From: VRUG01 sp965372745 | Lineage (GTDB): Bacteria > Planctomycetota > Phycisphaerae > Sedimentisphaerales > Anaerobacaceae | Length of the DNA stretch: 64,000 bases | Direction: 5' to 3' | Assembly (NCBI GenBank): GCA_965372745.1 | Contig: CBDVDM010000006.1 | Location: 6,951 to 70,950 of the forward strand | In this document: in pieces, positions 7,249 through 16,190 of the stretch | Position numbering within the stretch: the stretch's first letter is position 1 | Layout: each line of letters begins with the position of its first letter | Notes under the pieces: generated by a model | Databases searched by the model: none | What the model saw: the letters and a program-made list of their open reading frames with translations, nothing else | Told to the model about the DNA's origin: nothing | Translations under genes and position numbers: made by a program

Positions 7249-10008
7249 TTATCTCGGGTCGGGAACCGGATGCAATGCGCGAATTTTCACATCGCCGATT
7301 ACCCCTCCAGCCGAATCAGAATACACATTGCTCCTGTCAAGTATCGCTATAACTCGCTTTTGGGCACCATCGACACCAGCCCGTACCAGGATATAAGCTG
7401 TAAACACATCGCTTCGTACGGTAACAAGATTACTGATTCGAGCGAAAATCAAATCCCGCTCCTCAAAATCATCTACAGCCCCATCGCCACCCGTTAAATC
7501 CGGAAATCCCATCTGGTCTCCAGCCGCATCACCATCGTTACGACTATAATAGTCAATGCTGTCGTTCGGGTCCCCTGCAACAACACTACATAACTGGCCA
7601 ATATTTTTAAATCCTTCCAACTCATCACGCTTTTCGACTATCTCCTCGGCAAGGCCATATCCTTTTTCCGAAACCCACGGCAATTGTGCCAATACAAACC
7701 ACGGAGCTGTATTAATATTTATCCTGCCTTTTACTCTTGTCTCATTCGGATCACTAATATGATTGTATGGGTCCATAACAGTCAAATAGTTGAATAGTTG
7801 CTGGAAATTCGGCTCGTTTAAATCCAGACGCCAGTTTTGTTCGCTATTAACTGTTTGGTTATAAACATTTTTATAAAAAATCTTTCCAATCTCGCCAACA
7901 TTTGTAAACGGCGAATCCGAGGGATGTGCCTGTATATAAACCGCTGGCGACTTGGCATACATATAACGGTTGTGATGCCCCAAGTTTGGATCATTACTGC
8001 TCCCTGCCCACAAACGTCTTATACACTTATGCCGCGTAATATCTCTTTGGTAACTGTTGGCGTCTGCTACAGCGGGAGTGGGTTCATTAACCAGCCAGTT
8101 TGGAATATCAACAGAATCAACTACAATATCAACTCCACCAACGTCACGTACTAATGAAATTGTATCACCAACATTAAAGATTTTATCTTCACCGAAGGGG
8201 TCGCCCTGGTCATTCGGCTCTGGATTGGTTTTATGCGTGGTGAAACTCCAAATTTCCCTATCGTCAATTCGCCAGTAATAAAGTGTCTCATTGTTTGATA
8301 GGCCACCTGGGTCATAAGTATTACCTGCCTGTCCGCTACTAACCGGAGTTGCGCTCTCGTTAACATCGCTTGAATTCTCGCCGAAATAAACGTCATAAGG
8401 ACCTCCTGAATCAACCCAGCGAAATTTGGTGTATGTAGGCACACCTGTTGCTTTATCAGGCGGACTCGGTAAACTATAATCGTTGAAATCAACGGGCAGC
8501 AGCGTCTGAAGATTTGGATCTTCCCACCTTATTACATGAAACTGCCCTGTACCTAACCAGTTGACATCATATGGTGTCCCATCAATTAACAGTTCCCAGT
8601 TATTTTTATTGGGGTCGTTATCTTCGCAATAAGGCTTATAAAGTTCTATAGCGTAAGATCTGTGATTCGGATCGCCCGGCATCAGCGGTTCACATGGATA
8701 AAAACTGAAAGTTAGTTCTGATATATAAACACAAGGTCTTTCAAAGCCATAATAAACACCTGCAAGATTAGGGTCATTAACATCAACAGAATTAATATCA
8801 GTAACGTTATCATTATCATCACTATCTACATAATCTATCAGATTCGCGATTATTTGCGCCGCTATTTCATTAGCATCTACAAAGTCCAAACATGACATTA
8901 TCGCGAGGTATAGCGATTCAATATCAGCAATAGTATTTACGTTATTTACATTCACCAGCCTGCCGCCATCAGGATTGATTATCCTGTCCATATTATAAGT
9001 CGTTGCTATATGTCTATAGTCATAGTCATTAATATCTATAGAGCTGTTATTCGCATACCAGAACCAATAATTAGGGTCATTATGAAAAAGAGAATTACTG
9101 TCACGCGGAACTTTCGCTCCCCAGTCGAAGGCCTTCGCCCAAAGCTTTTCAATTCTTGTGGTAATTCTGTTGTAATTTAAAATATAACGATTACGAAGCT
9201 TTAATTCATCACCAATATCAAATGGAGTATAGTTGCCGTCTGGCGTGTCATATTGCCATACAACATCTTTAATGTAATCATCCATATCCCCAGATTCATC
9301 ACCATATCGGGCTGTATCAAGTTGGTTAAGACTATTGCCAGTTCCGCGTTCCGACAAAGTTTCAAGGTCTATTTGAGTCTGGCTTGAGCCATCGCTTGTA
9401 TTGGGGTCAAATTGGTAAGCTGTATTAACATTCAACATTCCGCTATTGTCTACAACTCTAACAGCTGCATAAATCGGCTCACCCTTTGTCGTCATTACAC
9501 CATCAAGCTTAATCCATACCGAATCAGATACACCGTCACCGTCTGCGTCTGCAGGGAAAAGCACAATATCATTGCTGTCTCCGATTCCTGAGGGGCCTTG
9601 ATAATCATTTACAATTTGAGCATTTACATCTTCTGCGTTGTCTTCCAGATTATTAGCATCAATATCACTTATCCATCGCCATTTATAATTACTACCATCC
9701 TTATATGGCTCAAGGCTTGCAAGCCAGGGGTCGCTGTTAGCGTCCGGATAATCATAATATTCTTGTGTGGGATTGGCAACACCGGGTGTATCCAGAATAA
9801 GCTGCTGTGATATTTTTGCAATTATTGTCTCTACAGCCCCGTCCAGCGCCTTATTTTCAGCTATCGCAGAGGTTGCAATCCTGTCTACGCGGGTAATCAT
9901 TACAAACATCACACCGATGACAGCCAGCAGGCTGGTCAATACAATAGCTAATATAAACGCTGAACCTCTTTGAAATCCTTTTCTGTTATCTCTTTTTTGC
10001 TCTTTCAT
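7249..10008 (-). CDS. GspK-like minor pseudopilin with an inserted Fn3-like domain
   Basis: 919 residues from the ATG at 10008, which has AGGAAG 5 bases upstream; a longer TTG start at 10032 would overlap the preceding gene. A prepilin-like N terminus (RGSAFILAIVLTSLLAVIGV) carries one membrane helix. The C-terminal third has the GspK helix-hairpin signature GRININTAPWFVLAQLPWV. GspK caps the pseudopilus of type II secretion systems and is usually about 300-350 residues, so this one is nearly three times as long. Around residues 515-590 lies a Fn3-like repeat (YDVYFG ... TLYYWRIDD ... WSFTT) of the kind seen on planctomycete secreted proteins. The protein is rich in Asp, Asn and DPN. It is the last gene of the pseudopilin operon. 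Confidence 0.75.
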   Translation of the reverse strand: MKEQKRDNRKGFQRGSAFILAIVLTSLLAVIGVMFVMITRVDRIATSAIAENKALDGAVETIIAKISQQLILDTPGVANPTQEYYDYPDANSDPWLASLEPYKDGSNYKWRWISDIDANNLEDNAEDVNAQIVNDYQGPSGIGDSNDIVLFPADADGDGVSDSVWIKLDGVMTTKGEPIYAAVRVVDNSGMLNVNTAYQFDPNTSDGSSQTQIDLETLSERGTGNSLNQLDTARYGDESGDMDDYIKDVVWQYDTPDGNYTPFDIGDELKLRNRYILNYNRITTRIEKLWAKAFDWGAKVPRDSNSLFHNDPNYWFWYANNSSIDINDYDYRHIATTYNMDRIINPDGGRLVNVNNVNTIADIESLYLAIMSCLDFVDANEIAAQIIANLIDYVDSDDNDNVTDINSVDVNDPNLAGVYYGFERPCVYISELTFSFYPCEPLMPGDPNHRSYAIELYKPYCEDNDPNKNNWELLIDGTPYDVNWLGTGQFHVIRWEDPNLQTLLPVDFNDYSLPSPPDKATGVPTYTKFRWVDSGGPYDVYFGENSSDVNESATPVSSGQAGNTYDPGGLSNNETLYYWRIDDREIWSFTTHKTNPEPNDQGDPFGEDKIFNVGDTISLVRDVGGVDIVVDSVDIPNWLVNEPTPAVADANSYQRDITRHKCIRRLWAGSSNDPNLGHHNRYMYAKSPAVYIQAHPSDSPFTNVGEIGKIFYKNVYNQTVNSEQNWRLDLNEPNFQQLFNYLTVMDPYNHISDPNETRVKGRININTAPWFVLAQLPWVSEKGYGLAEEIVEKRDELEGFKNIGQLCSVVAGDPNDSIDYYSRNDGDAAGDQMGFPDLTGGDGAVDDFEERDLIFARISNLVTVRSDVFTAYILVRAGVDGAQKRVIAILDRSNVYSDSAGGVIGDVKIRALHPVPDPR

Positions 10009-10021
10009 CTTAGCTTCCTGC

Positions 10022-10852
10022 TTAATCGCCAATATATACGATATGCGTAAACGTCCTGCCGTTCTTTATAATCCCCTTCGAATCATACAGCGTAAAGGTA
10101 AACTTAATCGCCCTGAGCTGCCCTGTATATTCGCCTTCTGTTATGCCGTCTTCCACTTCTGGATTCGTCGGCCACCATACTATGGCATTGTTTGCATCCA
10201 TGTCATCTTCAAGTTGTATGGTAAAATCATCCACACCTTTAGCCATATACATCACCAGGTCATTCGGGTCATCTATATCTACCCTCGGTCTTTGCACCCA
10301 TTCATTTGGGTCTGAAGAAAAAGGAGGGTCTACTTTCCATTCGGCTAACGAACCATAGTAACATTCTCCAAGCTCATTTGAATCATCCTCAAAATCGTCA
10401 TTCGAAGTTAATATCGTCTGTCTTCTTGCTAATACCTTTTTTCTTTTTTCATCAAGCTTGAGTGAACACGGATCAGGAAAAGACGATTGGCCATAAAATA
10501 TATATGCAATATTGCCAACTACTGTTTTGCTTGCACTGCCATATTGTCCTGTCGATTGAAAATCGCCATTTGCAAAAAAACCGATTTTGTCAACTCTTAC
10601 CCAATTAGGATCACTACCAGATATTTCAAATCCAAATACTGTTGCTTCTCTTTGAAGCCCTCCAAAGTCGCTGTTTAGCTGGTCGGTTATGGCCCTTAGT
10701 TTTTGCATAATCTCTGTATTTGCAATCGTAGTCCGGTACGCATCGATACTGACCCTGAAAACCACCATCGCAAAAACGATTACCATCGCCAAAAGACCGA
10801 TGGCAACTGCCATCTCAATTAACGTAAACCCTTTTTTTATCTTTTTGTTCAT
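10022..10852 (-). CDS. GspJ-like prepilin (minor pseudopilin)
   Basis: 276 residues from the ATG at 10852, which lies after the stop of the preceding gene; a longer start at 10894 would overlap it. The class III prepilin signal KKGFTLIEMAVAIG is near the N terminus, with G before the cleavage point and Glu5 after it, followed by a hydrophobic helix. The position between I-like and K-like genes and the length (about 200-270 in the family) suggest GspJ. It would be processed by a prepilin peptidase, which is not encoded here, and assembled at the pseudopilus tip. Confidence 0.7.
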   Translation of the reverse strand: MNKKIKKGFTLIEMAVAIGLLAMVIVFAMVVFRVSIDAYRTTIANTEIMQKLRAITDQLNSDFGGLQREATVFGFEISGSDPNWVRVDKIGFFANGDFQSTGQYGSASKTVVGNIAYIFYGQSSFPDPCSLKLDEKRKKVLARRQTILTSNDDFEDDSNELGECYYGSLAEWKVDPPFSSDPNEWVQRPRVDIDDPNDLVMYMAKGVDDFTIQLEDDMDANNAIVWWPTNPEVEDGITEGEYTGQLRAIKFTFTLYDSKGIIKNGRTFTHIVYIGD

Positions 10853-10857
10853 CTCAG

Positions 10858-11592
10858 TTAAAACCTGATTACACGTTGATAAACTACGATACACGGATTT
10901 CTGCCTCCACCGACAGGCGGCGGAACCACCCAGACTTCAGCAGAATTGTCACCTGTCCAGTCCTTATCAAGCAATATGACATCATCACTAACATATCTTT
11001 GAAGCACCCTGTAAATAGCACCAGTCTTGTTATCAACTATCCTGCTGCCGTCATTAATGTGTGTCTTATCTGCATCATTTTCTATCTCTATCTCATTACT
11101 TATACCAGTTGTCTTAATCTTGACATTGTAAGGCTGAGGATAGTCAACAGTGCCACCCCCAACTTTAGGATACTCAGAATTTGCACCTGTTTTTCTGCTA
11201 ACAAATACTGTTACCTGAACCAGTTCCGGATTATTTGCGTCAACAGACCTGCAAATCGCTGACCAGCAGTATTGTTTTTCTCTTTCTATATTTGTCGAAG
11301 GATAGGTAAATTCGTTTGAATCTATCGTTGTAAAAGCCACGTTGTTAAAATCATTACAATCATCATATTTCAAATCTGAATGGCCGACATCTACACCGTA
11401 AAGTTTTATCTTCGCAAAGGCCTCATCGGATACTATTGCCGCTGTCGTACGCTCAGCGGAAATCGTTGCAAAGTATATACCAACCGGAAACACCCCCGCT
11501 ACAAAGAGCATCCCCACCGCCAGCACCCCAACCGCCATCAGCACCTCGATAATGGAAAAACCTTTAATGTTTTGATTTACCTTCATATCCAT
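10858..11592 (-). CDS. GspI/PilV-like prepilin
   Basis: 244 residues. The prepilin signal KGFSIIEVLMAVGVLAVGML lies at residues 10-29 and resembles GspI/PilV minor pseudopilins. The remaining part is a beta-rich soluble domain of no clear family. There are two possible ATGs six bases apart (11592 and 11586), and neither has a strong ribosome site. The gene is 1 bp downstream of the H-like gene and 5 bp upstream of the J-like gene, so translation is probably coupled. Confidence 0.7.
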   Translation of the reverse strand: MDMKVNQNIKGFSIIEVLMAVGVLAVGMLFVAGVFPVGIYFATISAERTTAAIVSDEAFAKIKLYGVDVGHSDLKYDDCNDFNNVAFTTIDSNEFTYPSTNIEREKQYCWSAICRSVDANNPELVQVTVFVSRKTGANSEYPKVGGGTVDYPQPYNVKIKTTGISNEIEIENDADKTHINDGSRIVDNKTGAIYRVLQRYVSDDVILLDKDWTGDNSAEVWVVPPPVGGGRNPCIVVYQRVIRF

Positions 11593-11593
11593 T

Positions 11594-12355
11594 TTAATCC
11601 GTCGATATTATCCTGCCGGTATAAGTGTTGATATTAACCAAATCCAACTTTCGTAAATACTTAGACCACCGCTCATCATCAGATACTTTTTTAAATTCCT
11701 CTCTGTCATAGAGATAAAAACCTCTGCGACTTATTTCATTTATTGGCTGAATACTACTCTCTTTATCTTGAAGAAACATTCCCATACCATTTTCTATATT
11801 GCTTGCACTATTAAAAATATCATCTGTATCGCTGACTTTTTCAACTTTATGTGTGTGAATTACAAGCTTACCTGAAGGTGAAAAAAGCACTGAAAAAGTT
11901 GTCACATCTATTAATTCGTCATTTTCATCTATATCATCATCCAAAGTTACTTTCTGCTTTAATGAACCTAAGATCAAATCCATAACACCTATATTTGCAG
12001 GCAGCATTATTGGCTGAACTTTTTTTACAGCGCGACAGGCAAGATTACCCGGCTTTGATGGAGGAATTGATGTGTCATGAATAATAAGTATCATATATTG
12101 AGATGATTTTACAATATTGTTTGGGTCGTAAATTTTCTGGAACCTGATTCCTGCATAACGGTGTTCTTTGATAGCTATTGCCCGTGCTGATGACAATGCA
12201 GCACCTATCATTGCCCTGGTACTGCCCTGTGTCGCCATCGAGCCTAAAAAGGTGCGAATCGCAGGTGTCACAAAAACCGCCAACATCGCCACAATAGCAA
12301 CGACAACTATCATCTCTATCAATGTCACACCGGATTGTTTTCGTTTAACCTTCAT
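11594..12355 (-). CDS. GspH-like prepilin
   Basis: 253 residues with the prepilin signal QSGVTLIEMIVVVAIVAMLA. The motif GAALSSARAIAIKEHRYAGIRF after the helix matches the GspH/FimT pattern, in which the N-terminal helix is followed by a region rich in small residues and then a beta strand. It would be a minor pseudopilin joining the tip to the shaft. It follows the GspG-like gene by 3 bp. Confidence 0.7.
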   Translation of the reverse strand: MKVKRKQSGVTLIEMIVVVAIVAMLAVFVTPAIRTFLGSMATQGSTRAMIGAALSSARAIAIKEHRYAGIRFQKIYDPNNIVKSSQYMILIIHDTSIPPSKPGNLACRAVKKVQPIMLPANIGVMDLILGSLKQKVTLDDDIDENDELIDVTTFSVLFSPSGKLVIHTHKVEKVSDTDDIFNSASNIENGMGMFLQDKESSIQPINEISRRGFYLYDREEFKKVSDDERWSKYLRKLDLVNINTYTGRIISTD

Positions 12356-12358
12356 TTT

Positions 12359-13030
12359 TTATCTGCTGGTTATATCGTCAGCTGTGCCAAATTCTCCGTC
12401 AGGGCCGGCTGATGTTATTACCGGAAATGTCTTCGCTGTTTTGGGGTCAGGAGAAAGTTCGTTCTCATAATAATCGTAATGCAATGCCTTGCTCCACGTG
12501 TCTATAATCCTGTATAATGGATATGTCCTGTCTTTGCCGCCTCTGGTAATAGTAATGAACATTTCATTACCGTTTTTGTCTTTATTTGTTATTAAGGAGC
12601 TGTCGAGTTGGTTTATGGTCTCGCGGCTGGTAGGTATCTGAGTAAGAAAGAAATACAGAATCTCACTGCCTGAATACTCAGGCAAATGACTACCTCCATT
12701 AATCGCTACGCTGTCAGCATTTAATGCGTCCTTCAAGGTATTGTTCAACATATCGTTAACGTCAGCTTCGGCCAGGCTATTACAGTCGAGGGGAAACGTG
12801 AATTGTGAATATGCTACAGAATTTGTATCTGTATAGTGGTATCCGTAATCTGCGAACTGCTCCAAAGCTGCTGTAATTAGTGCGATATTGCCCTCGGCGA
12901 GTTTAATCTCGGATTTGCTGGCGACATAACGCGTTACTGTAATTACACTCGTTGCCAGTATCGCTATCACAGCGATTACTATCAGCATCTCCATAAGCGT
13001 CACACCGGTTTTGTATTTTCGGCTTTTCAT
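12359..13030 (-). CDS. GspG-like major pseudopilin
   Basis: 223 residues from the ATG at 13030, which has AGGAA just upstream; the reading frame stays open to 13078. Prepilin signal KTGVTLMEMLIVIAVIAIL. The C terminus SAGPDGEFGTADDITSR corresponds to the calcium-binding end of GspG major pseudopilins (Gly-x-Asp-Gly ... Asp-Asp-Ile). GspG forms the shaft of the type II pseudopilus. Two neighbouring upstream genes share the same C-terminal motif. Confidence 0.75.
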   Translation of the reverse strand: MKSRKYKTGVTLMEMLIVIAVIAILATSVITVTRYVASKSEIKLAEGNIALITAALEQFADYGYHYTDTNSVAYSQFTFPLDCNSLAEADVNDMLNNTLKDALNADSVAINGGSHLPEYSGSEILYFFLTQIPTSRETINQLDSSLITNKDKNGNEMFITITRGGKDRTYPLYRIIDTWSKALHYDYYENELSPDPKTAKTFPVITSAGPDGEFGTADDITSR

Positions 13031-13094
13031 TATTCCTGCCTGCCATTTTGTATCTCTTTTCGCTCGTTTTCCTTCCACGTGTAACGCGTAACAC

Positions 13095-13940
13095 TTAGTC
13101 CCCGAAATTGGTTATATCATCCGCCGTGCCGTACTCACCATCAGCACCTGCTGATATTAATATATATGAATCCGGATTATATGCTCGCGGCATGCCACTT
13201 GCTGCAGTTGCTGTTTCATTCTCTATAAAGTCGTAAAAATCCTGCATTATATCAAAATCTTCATGCGCATTACCATGTTCTCCATTTGATGTCACCTTGC
13301 CTAAATCGACCAGGTCATAATTATCGCGAGAATCATATGTACATTTGCTTGGGCCGCCAAGGTCTACATCTATATGTTTTTTCGAAGAATCTGCATAATA
13401 ATAGAGGATTGGTGTCCCCGCTCGAACTGCCTTTTTGCCCATTGTCAATTTTCTTACACCGAACGAGTCACAAATTACAAAAGTCTCTGGTTCCAATGGA
13501 GCATAAGTTCTGAACAAACCCGGTTTCGTCGAATCTATATGCCCCAATCTGTAAATGTTGGCCTTACTCAACTCAAGATAGTAATGACGATCTTCAAAAT
13601 TAGGGTCTGAAGCATATCCACTTCCTCCTGAGTCCCAATTTGAACCCGGGTAGAATCCCATCAGGTCCAAGCCAACCATGGCCTCTGCAAGCTTTTGCGC
13701 ACCTCCGTAATCTCCGGCAGCAGATAGCTCTGATTCAGGATAATCGCCGTCATCGGTTTTAAAGGCCAGAAGTGCTATCTCGATTGCGGCAAACTGGGCT
13801 TTTTGCCTTGCATTTCTCGCTGCCTTGCGAACGGTATTCATCGACGGTATAAGTATTCCTGCCAGTACTGATATTATCAGCAGCACTGTCAGCAGCTCCA
13901 TCATCGTAAATCCTGTTTGTTTTTCTTTTCCAGGCAACAT
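13095..13940 (-). CDS. GspG-like prepilin, second copy
   Basis: 281 residues from the ATG at 13940. This start is chosen because AAAGGAG lies 8 bases upstream; the reading frame opens earlier, at 13991, without such a site. Prepilin signal QTGFTMMELLTVLLIISVLAG. The C terminus SAGADGEYGTADDITNF is the GspG calcium motif. The body (AMVGLDLMGFYPG, PILYYYADSS) is clearly related to the next gene upstream (AMVGVDFMGYDP, PILYYKANTS), so the two are tandem paralogs. At about 280 residues it is twice the usual GspG length. Confidence 0.7.
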   Translation of the reverse strand: MLPGKEKQTGFTMMELLTVLLIISVLAGILIPSMNTVRKAARNARQKAQFAAIEIALLAFKTDDGDYPESELSAAGDYGGAQKLAEAMVGLDLMGFYPGSNWDSGGSGYASDPNFEDRHYYLELSKANIYRLGHIDSTKPGLFRTYAPLEPETFVICDSFGVRKLTMGKKAVRAGTPILYYYADSSKKHIDVDLGGPSKCTYDSRDNYDLVDLGKVTSNGEHGNAHEDFDIMQDFYDFIENETATAASGMPRAYNPDSYILISAGADGEYGTADDITNFGD

Positions 13941-14054
13941 TTTTTGCGCTCCTTTAACAGCCGGTTCTATTGGAAACTGCTCATCATCCATTTTTCAGCC
14001 AAAACCGCACTAAAAACCAACCACCAGCCTTAACAACTGTGTACCAGGTTTACT

Positions 14055-14873
14055 TTACCGCTCAAAATTGAATATATCATCATTAGTGCCGTATTCACCG
14101 TCATTGCCTGCAGAATACAAAATATAAGAATCGGAGCGCATGGGTTTACCGTTCGGGAATTTATTCTTATCAAACATAGTGTTTTCAGTCTTCTTGTAAA
14201 ATAGTATAGGGTCGTCTTCAAGCGGATGCTCATCTGTTGTCTGGGGTATATCGAGGTCAACAAGTTTCTCATTATCTAAATAATCGTAGATATTGTCATC
14301 ACAGGGGTCTGGATAGTCTGTGGTATTATGCGCAGTATTGGATGTATTCGCTTTATAGTAGAGTATAGGTACGCCGATTTTTCTTGGGCCGTTTTTGTCA
14401 CGGTTTTTTACGCGTTTATAAACATCACATAAAACAAGGTCGTTGGCATCTAAATTAGTAGGGTCACCGACACCTAAGGTTGTATAGATATTATCCAATT
14501 CGTAGGCATTGGCATTTTCGATAGGCAGGTACATTCTCCTGTTACTCAGGTCCGCATCGTCATATTCCTCAGTCGGGTCATACCCCATAAAGTCCACACC
14601 CACCATTGCGTCAGCAAGCCTGTTCGCACCACACTCATATTTTTCTGTATAGTTCGGCTCGGAATCAGGGTATTCTCCCCATTCGGCATTGTACAAATCA
14701 AGCCCAACCTCGATGGCATGGAACTGGTTCTTCTGCTTTACATCCCTGGCATAGCGTCTGACCTGGTTGAGACCCGGGACAAGCAGGCTCAAAAGCACAA
14801 CTATGATGCTCATAACAGTCAAAAGCTCTACGATAGAAAATGCAGTCCTTTTTTTAGAGTTTCTAAATAACAT
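14055..14873 (-). CDS. GspG-like prepilin, third copy
   Basis: 272 residues. The prepilin signal RTAFSIVELLTVMSIIVVLL has alanine instead of glycine before the cleavage site, which is tolerated by some prepilin peptidases. The C terminus SAGNDGEYGTNDDIFNF again has the GspG calcium motif. It is a paralog of the gene at 13095-13940. AAAGGAGG stands about 9 bases before the ATG, the strongest ribosome site in this operon, which suggests high expression. Confidence 0.7.
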   Translation of the reverse strand: MLFRNSKKRTAFSIVELLTVMSIIVVLLSLLVPGLNQVRRYARDVKQKNQFHAIEVGLDLYNAEWGEYPDSEPNYTEKYECGANRLADAMVGVDFMGYDPTEEYDDADLSNRRMYLPIENANAYELDNIYTTLGVGDPTNLDANDLVLCDVYKRVKNRDKNGPRKIGVPILYYKANTSNTAHNTTDYPDPCDDNIYDYLDNEKLVDLDIPQTTDEHPLEDDPILFYKKTENTMFDKNKFPNGKPMRSDSYILYSAGNDGEYGTNDDIFNFER

Positions 14874-14919
14874 TTTTTTTGTTCCTCCTTTTAAAATAAT
14901 TATTACTTTTTAATTTCCG

Positions 14920-16173
14920 CTATGCGCCACCGGTTAAGCCTGAGATGACCTGAATCATCGGCAGGAACACCGCCAATACGATTACCATCACGATTCCGCC
15001 AAGTACTATTATCATCACCGGCTCAAGCAGTGACATTAACGAGGCAACCAGCACGTCGACCTGTTCATCATAATTTTCCGCTACCTTAAGCAGCATCTTG
15101 TCCAGGTCTCCGGTTTCCTCCCCAACTGCAACCATATTAGTAACTATCAAGTCCACCGTCTTCGACTGTTTCAGCGGACCGGCAAAGGTCTCTCCCTGTC
15201 TGATAGAATTATGTACCTTGCCGAGCATCTTCGAGTAGACCTCGTTACCCGCTGTTTCAGAAGATGTATTAATTGCATCAAGAATTGGTACACCGGCACC
15301 GATTAATGTTCCCAGCGTTCGCGTCCACCTCGTAACAGCGATTTTGCCGCTAAGCTGGCCAATAATTGGAAGACGAAGCTTGACCATATCAAGCACCAGC
15401 CTGCCGCCGTGAAACCGTCTTACCATCTTAAGCAGAACAATTATCACAAACGGTACACCCAAAAGAATCGCCCAGCCAAAATCGTATGCTATCCAGCTGC
15501 TTGCACCCAGCACGGCCTGAGTCATGGCGTTCAACTCTCCCTCGACCATCTCTTCAAGCACAGTCTTAAACTGCGGAATCACATATTTCATCAGGAGAAG
15601 CAAAATTGTAAACGCTGCACCCAAAACCACAGCCGGATAAACCATCGCACTTTTAACTCTGGATTTAAGCTTTTGAGCTTTTTCCATAAACTCTGCTATC
15701 CTCGACAAAATCAAATCCAGCACACCACCGGTTTCACCGGCGGCTACCATGTTAACAAACAGCTTGTCAAAAGCCCCCGGGCACTTCGCCATTGCTTCTG
15801 ACAATGTCGCACCACCCTCAATGTCATCGGCAACATATCCAATGACTCTCTTGAAAGTCCCTGCTTTTTGCTGTTCTTCGAGAATTCTAAGTGACCGCAG
15901 TATCGGCAGACCTGCGTCCTGAAGTGTCGATAGCTGCCTTGCAAATTCTGTCACTGCTTTGACCTTGACTCTACCTCTGGCGCCACGTCTTTGCTTAGGC
16001 TTTGCCGCTGTGCGGGCTGCGGACTTTTTGGCTCCGCCTGCTGAGCGAACCTTCGTGGGAAAATATCCCATGTTGCGTATCTTGCTTACTGCTTCTTCCT
16101 GGCTCAGTGCCTCTATCTCATCCTTGATTGCGACGCCCTGTGAGTCCATAGCTTCATATTTGAAAACCGGCAT
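14920..16173 (-). CDS. gspF: GspF/PilC type II secretion inner-membrane platform protein
   Basis: 417 residues, family length. Two T2SSF repeats are visible. The first is around residues 70-195 (LSTLQDAGLPILRSLRILEEQ, GVLDLILSRIAEFMEKAQK). The second is around 270-395 (TLGTLIGAGVPILDAINTSS, GDLDKMLLKVAENYDEQVD). Each is followed by membrane helices. A basic linker rich in Ala, Lys and Arg lies near residues 45-70. It anchors the motor ATPase to the pseudopilus base. GAGGT precedes the ATG by 7 bases. It directly follows gspE. Confidence 0.92.
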   Translation of the reverse strand: MPVFKYEAMDSQGVAIKDEIEALSQEEAVSKIRNMGYFPTKVRSAGGAKKSAARTAAKPKQRRGARGRVKVKAVTEFARQLSTLQDAGLPILRSLRILEEQQKAGTFKRVIGYVADDIEGGATLSEAMAKCPGAFDKLFVNMVAAGETGGVLDLILSRIAEFMEKAQKLKSRVKSAMVYPAVVLGAAFTILLLLMKYVIPQFKTVLEEMVEGELNAMTQAVLGASSWIAYDFGWAILLGVPFVIIVLLKMVRRFHGGRLVLDMVKLRLPIIGQLSGKIAVTRWTRTLGTLIGAGVPILDAINTSSETAGNEVYSKMLGKVHNSIRQGETFAGPLKQSKTVDLIVTNMVAVGEETGDLDKMLLKVAENYDEQVDVLVASLMSLLEPVMIIVLGGIVMVIVLAVFLPMIQVISGLTGGA

Positions 16174-16190
16174 TTTAGATACCTCACTTT

